From Pluralibacter sp. (GTDB lineage: Bacteria > Pseudomonadota > Gammaproteobacteria > Enterobacterales > Enterobacteriaceae): DNA of 48,282 nucleotides. Within the stretch, counting starts at the first letter, position 1, and every line of letters starts with the position of its first letter. This document shows positions 47,404 to 48,282 of the stretch, piece after piece. The stretch is from positions 1 through 48,282 of the forward strand of contig NZ_JAFAGS010000111.1 of the NCBI RefSeq assembly GCF_019237635.1, written 5' to 3'. Under the pieces are notes generated by a model. It was not told where the DNA came from. It was given only the letters and a program-made list of their open reading frames with translations, and did not search any database. The position numbers and the translations under genes were made by a program.

Positions 47404-47852
47404 AAAATTTACTGTTAGGGCTATTACTTTTGCCGGGCATCGTCATTGCCGCACCTACACCTGAATCAGCGGCAACAGGTAACCTTTCAGTGACTGACTG
47501 GCAGTATGTGACCCAAAAAATCTCTGAAGGCCAAAAAGAGTGGCTGGATATAGTCCCCGCGCTTGCTTCAAAAGCCAACCACCAGCAAGCCGATCAGCTT
47601 GAAGACGCGTTAGCCACTGCGCTACCAATCAACACCAAAGGTGTATTATCGGTTTTACGCGTGCTGGACTCAGGAAGATATCCTGAAGTTCAGGGTACTA
47701 ATATTGTCTGCGTGCAAAAGGTTGCGAGTTCAGGAAAAGCATCTGAATCTTATTACCGCGATACACGACTGGCACTGCTTGATGAACCAGAGGGCGCACA
47801 ATGCCTATGGAATCTGGAAGGTGTTTGGGAAGAAGTAAAACATGGGCAATAG
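47400..47852 (+). CDS. Probable periplasmic immunity protein for the Tlde1-like toxin
   Basis: A 150-residue protein with a classical signal peptide (MKNLLLGLLLLPGIVIA|A, cleavage about residue 17-18), so periplasmic, where the toxin acts. The mature protein is helical and acidic, with Cys104 and Cys135 that could form a disulfide. It overlaps the toxin gene by ATGA, the usual coupling of effector-immunity pairs. Tldi1-type immunity is inferred from position, export and size; I cannot confirm sequence homology. Confidence 0.82.
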   Translation: MKNLLLGLLLLPGIVIAAPTPESAATGNLSVTDWQYVTQKISEGQKEWLDIVPALASKANHQQADQLEDALATALPINTKGVLSVLRVLDSGRYPEVQGTNIVCVQKVASSGKASESYYRDTRLALLDEPEGAQCLWNLEGVWEEVKHGQ

Positions 47853-47907
47853 CATGGAGGATGGCTTAATTGACGAGCAATGCCATTATATTAATACCTT
47901 TCTCGCC

Positions 47908-48065
47908 AATAAAAAACGCGCCAGCAGGCGCGTTTTTTATCGGGCGTAACGGGATTAGCGTTTGGCCAGGTCGGATTTGAAATCGCGTTTTTCGTAGCCG
48001 GTATACAGCTGACGCGGACGGGCGATCTTCATGCCGTCGCTGTGCATTTCGTTCCAGTGCGCAAT
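47908..48065. repeat. Direct repeat copy 2: native gltA 3' end and terminator
   Basis: The partner of 46052-46209. This copy is continuous with the intact gltA reading frame beyond 48065, so it is the functional end of the gene. The two copies bracket the hcp-toxin-immunity module (1.7 kb between them). Confidence 0.95.
47911..47939. terminator. gltA terminator
   Basis: The stem ACGCGCC-AGCA-GGCGCGT is flanked by six A and six T residues, so it ends gltA on the minus strand and probably the hcp-toxin-immunity transcript on the plus strand, 64 bases after the immunity stop. Confidence 0.88.
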
Positions 48066-48282
48066 CCAGCCGACGGTACGCGCCATCGCGAAGATAACGG
48101 TAAACATTGAGGACGGAATGCCCATCGCTTTCAGGATGATGCCGGAGTAGAAATCGACGTTCGGGTACAGTTTCTTCTCGATGAAGTACGGGTCGTTGAG
48201 CGCGATGTGCTCAAGCTCCATGGCCACTTCCAGCAGATCGTCTTTGGTGCCCAGTTCTTTCAGCACTTCGTGGCAGGTTTCG
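47955..48282 (-). CDS. gltA: Citrate synthase, C-terminal part
   Basis: The C-terminal 109 residues of the type II (hexameric, NADH-sensitive) citrate synthase; the gene continues past the right edge. The visible part reads [25 protein letters not shown], split around the family's catalytic aspartate motif (DFYSG, equivalent to E. coli Asp362), then [17 protein letters not shown] and the C-terminal [18 protein letters not shown]. It condenses oxaloacetate and acetyl-CoA at the entry to the TCA cycle. Confidence 0.96.
   Translation of the reverse strand, partial: ETCHEVLKELGTKDDLLEVAMELEHIALNDPYFIEKKLYPNVDFYSGIILKAMGIPSSMFTVIFAMARTVGWIAHWNEMHSDGMKIARPRQLYTGYEKRDFKSDLAKR

Noticed and set aside
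1-48282. CRISPR arrays, insertion sequences or prophage genes.
   Set aside because: I saw no regularly spaced repeats, no transposase or integrase signature and no phage structural gene in the window.

Overview
The window is a chromosomal segment of an Enterobacteriaceae species. Gene order and protein sequences from ubiF through the seven-gene Gln/Met/Leu tRNA operon, asnB, nagDCAB-nagE, glnS, chiPQ, fur-fldA, ybfE-ybfF, seqA-pgm, potE-speF, kdpEDCBAF, ybfA, phrB, dtpD, ybgI-pxpBCA-nei and gltA follow the E. coli map closely. The GC-rich core genes, the IIC half of NagE (unlike the E. coli and Klebsiella NagE I remember), the absence of ybgA next to phrB, and a uronate-sugar cluster where E. 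coli has abrB and a fimbrial locus argue against E. coli itself. A relative in the Enterobacter/Kosakonia/Klebsiella/Citrobacter range is likely; I cannot fix the genus.

Layout. 1-2000: ubiF 3' end, a small membrane-protein gene and the tRNA operon with its promoter and terminator. 2079-10378: asparagine synthase and the N-acetylglucosamine regulon (repressor, deacetylase, deaminase, phosphatase and divergent PTS transporter with NagC and CRP sites between). 10559-19486: glnS, chitoporin chiPQ with a ChiX pairing site, fur with its tiny coupled uof frame, flodoxin-encoding fldA, SOS-family ybfE, esterase, seqA and pgm. 19542-24250: an FMN-binding NimA-like gene, then potE-speF with the arginine/ornithine-sensing leader peptide gene speFL and a perfect ArgR-type palindrome. 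24239-32031: the K+-responsive kdp sensor and transporter operons. 32333-39800: ybfA, photolyase, a peptide transporter, NIF3-like ybgI, 5-oxoprolinase pxpBCA and endonuclease VIII.

39791-46039 is accessory: an AraC regulator divergent from a four-gene set (DUF2264 protein, LacY-type symporter, GH88 unsaturated glucuronyl hydrolase, KdgM-type porin). Together these describe uptake of unsaturated oligo-uronides through the outer membrane, import through the inner membrane, and intracellular hydrolysis. A perfect KdgR-type palindrome touches the first gene's start codon.

46040-48282 is the most unusual part. An AT-richer module encodes a T6SS tube protein (Hcp), an L,D-transpeptidase-related toxin (Tlde1-like) and an exported immunity-like protein. 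It sits directly at the 3' end of gltA and is flanked by a 158-bp direct repeat made of the gltA terminator plus the last 36 gltA codons and stop. No other T6SS gene is in the window. This looks like an orphan Hcp-effector-immunity cassette inserted at, or duplicated with, the citrate synthase gene end.
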